Below are positions 6,678 through 8,144 of a DNA stretch of 8,144 nt, one piece after another. Under the pieces are notes generated by a model. The model did no database searches, was not told where the DNA came from, and worked only from the letters and a program-made list of their open reading frames with translations. The first letter of the stretch is position 1. Each line of letters begins with the position of its first letter. The DNA comes from Clostridiales bacterium (GTDB lineage Bacteria > Bacillota > Clostridia > Lachnospirales > WQUN01), in the NCBI GenBank assembly GCA_031269415.1, contig JAISZF010000160.1, positions 1 through 8,144 on the forward strand, given 5' to 3'. A program made the translations under genes and the position numbers.

Positions 6678-7478
6678 CTAATCGGATGAAATGAGCTTTC
6701 TTATCGCGTTAATAAAAAGAATTAAACATATGTACGCAATACCGACGAATAACAAATTATTGGATATTAATGACATAATCCCTCCTATAACCGGAACATA
6801 TGAGACCACACGCCCTTTTATCAATGAAAGTCCCACAAAATTTGACTCCGCGGCTTCTTCGGGAAGCCCGCGGGTAAAAACACCGCTTTCGACGCCTCCA
6901 TAAATATCCTCACTGAAAGATACAATTTCAGCGGCGGTAAAAAGCTCCTGATTTTGCCTTATAATAATTGTGTCACCTATTTTCAGCGCCGAGTGTTCAA
7001 CGGATTGGACAATAAGCAGCGAACCTTGAGGTATTTCCGTCTCCATAATGTCAGACATCCGCGGGAGTATGTAATAAACGCCTAACAGCAGCGGATCGTA
7101 TCGTAGGTTTATGTAGATTATCGCGCTGAGCAGATAAATAGACACACTTAGAAAAATTAGGATGCCAACCGCGCGCCTCCACGCGGAAGCGCGTTTTTTT
7201 ATTTTTCGCCTTTTTTTGTCTCTCTTGCCTTTTGTATTTCCACCTCTGTGTTTCCGGTGGTTTCTGCCGCCTGATCGCCTTGGCGCCTGTTCCGTTTTAC
7301 TACGCTCCGCCTCAGTGGAATCAATTCTGTGCCTCAACGGGAGCGTTAAACCGTTCGGACTTGTATCCATGAAAGATATCGGATTGATCCGAGGGTTATT
7401 TACGCTGGTTTTGGGTTTAGCGAATTCCTCTTGAAACTCCGCGTTTATTTGATCGATCGGCTTATACATGCTCACCAC
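6678..7478 (-). CDS. SipW/ER-type signal peptidase I homologue lacking catalytic residues, with basic N-terminal extension
   Basis: 266 residues. A hydrophilic N-terminus (1-101) becomes very basic from about 67 (RRSGGRNHRKHRGG, KGKRDKKRRKIKKR). A first membrane helix follows (about 103-122), then an external domain and a second helix (about 241-257). The external part aligns with SipW-like peptidases. SDIMETEIPQGSLLIV (142-157) matches the SGSMEP...GS box without gaps. IGDTIII (167-173) matches GDVITF. FTAAEIVSF (180-188) matches the THRI region, FTRG (201-204) the TKGD region, and YVPVIGGI (227-234) the SVPYAGY region. The active-site Ser is Ile144, the His is Ala183 and the Asp is Leu205, so proteolysis is unlikely. 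It lies upstream of, and probably co-transcribed with, a surface protein bearing a SipW-type signal, suggesting a chaperone-like or regulatory role (inference). The longest start is GTG 7478; GTG 7475 (five bases after AGGG) and ATG 7469 are equally possible. Confidence 0.75.
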   Translation of the reverse strand: MVSMYKPIDQINAEFQEEFAKPKTSVNNPRINPISFMDTSPNGLTLPLRHRIDSTEAERSKTEQAPRRSGGRNHRKHRGGNTKGKRDKKRRKIKKRASAWRRAVGILIFLSVSIYLLSAIIYINLRYDPLLLGVYYILPRMSDIMETEIPQGSLLIVQSVEHSALKIGDTIIIRQNQELFTAAEIVSFSEDIYGGVESGVFTRGLPEEAAESNFVGLSLIKGRVVSYVPVIGGIMSLISNNLLFVGIAYICLILFINAIRKLISSD

Positions 7479-7586
7479 TGCCCTAACGGGTGAAAAATAT
7501 CGAGTTATAACGTAACGCGCACGCCCTCATAAGGCATTTTAGGCGAATAGATCCACTTTAGCCGATAAATAAGGTAAATCATAATA

Positions 7587-7615
7587 ATAATAGCAAGAAT
7601 ACTTTTATTTGTCAA
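7587..7615 (-). promoter_or_regulatory. sigma-A promoter of the SipW-like/surface-protein unit
   Basis: On the minus strand a consensus -35 TTGACA (7610-7615) and a -10 TATTAT (7587-7592) are separated by exactly 17 bases in AT-rich sequence. Transcription should start near 7580, leaving about 100 nt before the SipW-like start. I see no known riboswitch in that leader. Confidence 0.75.
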
Positions 7616-7686
7616 TGTTTTGTGATATATAAATATTTTTAGCGTTTGAATCCGAATGCTAGCGAAAATTCCTTGATTCGCGGGTA

Positions 7687-7715
7687 TTGACAGGCTGCTT
7701 TGCTTATGTTAATAT
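7687..7715 (+). promoter_or_regulatory. promoter of tRNA-Val
   Basis: A perfect -35 TTGACA (7687-7692), 17-base spacer and -10 TAATAT (7710-7715), with TG at the extended -10 position (7708-7709 TT excepted, TG at 7707-7708 offset by one reading). The strength is typical of stable RNA genes. The start of transcription is expected near 7722, inside a 12-bp palindrome (7717-7728). Confidence 0.85.
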
Positions 7716-7754
7716 ACTTAAGCTTAAGCGCGGCGGTTGTACGCGCGTTTCATC

Positions 7755-7827
7755 GGGAGTTTAGCTCAGTTGGGAGAGCGCTTGCCTTACAAGCAAGATG
7801 TCATAGGTTCGAGTCCTATAATTCCCA
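7755..7827 (+). tRNA. tRNA-Val (anticodon TAC)
   Basis: A full cloverleaf can be drawn. The acceptor GGGAGTT (7755-7761) pairs with AATTCCC (7820-7826) with one G-U pair, and the discriminator is A7827. The D stem is GCTC/GAGC (7764-7767 with 7776-7779). The anticodon stem CTTGC/GCAAG (7781-7785 with 7793-7797) encloses loop CTTACAA, with TAC at 7788-7790. The five-base variable loop is ATGTC. The T stem ATAGG/CCTAT (7803-7807 with 7815-7819) has loop TTCGAGT. TAC reads GTA and related valine codons. CCA is not encoded and must be added after transcription. It is a single-gene unit with its own promoter and terminator. Confidence 0.97.
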
Positions 7828-7831
7828 TATT

Positions 7832-7877
7832 AAAACAGCGCGGCACACGCTTTCCTAGTGTGCGCCGCGCTGTTTTT
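7832..7877. terminator. intrinsic terminator of tRNA-Val, bidirectional
   Basis: A 13-bp stem AAAACAGCGCGGC (7832-7844) pairs with 7864-7876, extended by ACAC/GTGT (7845-7848 with 7858-7861) across a two-base GC bulge, followed by TTTTT (7873-7877). The A-run on the left gives the minus-strand transcript a U-run as well, so it would also stop transcription through the IS remnant to its right. It starts four bases after the tRNA. Confidence 0.93.
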
Positions 7878-7913
7878 ACTTCGTTCTATCTGAGAATATC
7901 GGTTATACTCGCG

Positions 7914-7965
7914 CGCCTGAAAGGCGGGTATCTCAAGCCTGCCACTATCCGCCTCTAAAAGAGGC
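7914..7965. repeat. small tandem hairpins beyond the TnpA remnant, possible IS right-end structures
   Basis: Three short inverted repeats lie in 52 bases: CGCC-TGAAA-GGCG (7914-7926), GGCGGG/CCTGCC with one G-T pair (7923-7943, alternative to the first) and GCCTC-TAAAA-GAGGC (7951-7965). IS200/IS605 elements carry subterminal hairpins rather than terminal inverted repeats, and these are on the expected side downstream of tnpA. No cleavage tetranucleotide or left end can be assigned from this window. Confidence 0.35.
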
Positions 7966-8144
7966 TGCCTTCTTTTATTGTCCTCGTTATAGCTATCCGT
8001 TTGCTGTTCTTGAATATATCTCTTGATATGATCCTCGTTGATATCACCGACAGACGAAACATAATAACCGTTATGAAAAACATAGGAAAACATAGGAACC
8101 CTATATTCTTCTTTAAAGTTCAACCTGATTAAGCAATATACTTA

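Larger units (their letters stand above)
7830..8123 (-). pseudogene. tnpA: C-terminal remnant of an IS200/IS605-family TnpA (Y1 transposase)
   Basis: The frame is open from about 8141 to 7830, but only the first part looks like transposase. HNGYYVSSVGDINEDHIKRYIQEQ (counted from TTG 8123, residues 17-40, quoted in part: YYVSSVG then YIQEQ) matches the end of TnpA, where a YFVS-VG strand precedes the helix carrying the catalytic Tyr and a Gln four residues later, here Y36 and Q40. The upstream His-hydrophobic-His metal site and the start of the protein are absent: an in-frame TAA lies at 8142-8144. Beyond Q40 the frame runs about 57 residues, longer than usual, through the tRNA terminator, so its end is probably not native. 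TTG 8123 is only the first possible start, with no good ribosome site. It is a decayed, 5'-truncated or frameshifted copy; no intact transposase or tnpB is seen. An intact gene whose first part lies past the edge in another frame cannot be excluded. Confidence 0.65.

Noticed and set aside
7479..7580. Riboswitch (for example c-di-GMP type) in the ~100-nt leader of the SipW-like gene
   Set aside because: No conserved core of a known class could be matched by eye.
7711..8144. 10-base direct repeat AATATACTTA at 7711-7720 and 8135-8144, considered as an attachment-site or target duplication around the tRNA
   Set aside because: Short, AT-rich, the second copy touches the window edge, and flanking bases do not match; chance is likely.
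1..8144. CRISPR array or prophage genes
   Set aside because: No spaced direct repeats other than the coding minisatellite, and no phage-type proteins were seen.

Overview
The window looks like a low-to-mid-GC Clostridia-type (Bacillota) chromosome. The evidence is a CheV with the clostridial opening (LLESGTNELE), a ThiF-like TcdA with a cysteine cluster, a SipW-type signal on a sortase-type surface protein, strong GGAGG ribosome sites, and a tRNA without an encoded CCA. I cannot name the genus.

Layout. Positions 1-2616 hold a leftward operon. A clear sigma-A promoter (2588-2616) drives asnB (glutamine-hydrolysing asparagine synthetase), followed after one base by tcdA (t6A dehydratase, E1-like), which runs off the left edge about 20-35 codons short of its usual end. 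Diverging from asnB is a rightward cheV (2698-3618, GTG start), a CheW-REC chemotaxis coupling protein. It ends at a near-perfect bidirectional terminator (3621-3663) shared with the convergent surface-protein gene.

Positions 3662-7615 hold the most interesting block, also leftward. A promoter at 7587-7615 leads to a 266-residue SipW-like membrane protein (6678-7478). It keeps the fold landmarks of a SipW/ER-type signal peptidase, but all three active-site positions I can align are substituted, and it has a ~100-residue, strongly basic N-terminal extension. After a 142-nt gap comes a 957-residue cell-surface protein (3662-6535). It has a SipW-type signal, four pilin-like beta domains (the third split by a long acidic insert), a Pro/Thr-rich stalk encoded partly by a 42-bp minisatellite, and a C-terminal TPNTG sorting signal. 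Its start is preceded by an odd leader: a strong ribosome site serves a five-codon ORF whose sequence folds into a hairpin between that site and the real ATG. My working idea is that the pseudo-peptidase assists or regulates export or processing of the surface protein; this is inference.

Positions 7687-7877 are a self-contained tRNA-Val(TAC) unit with near-consensus promoter and terminator. Next to it, 7830-8141 carries a leftward remnant of an IS200/IS605-type TnpA (catalytic-tyrosine helix only) with small hairpins beyond it. No stretch over 300 bases lacks a gene or gene remnant. The largest gap, 7479-7754, holds two opposed promoters and AT-rich sequence.
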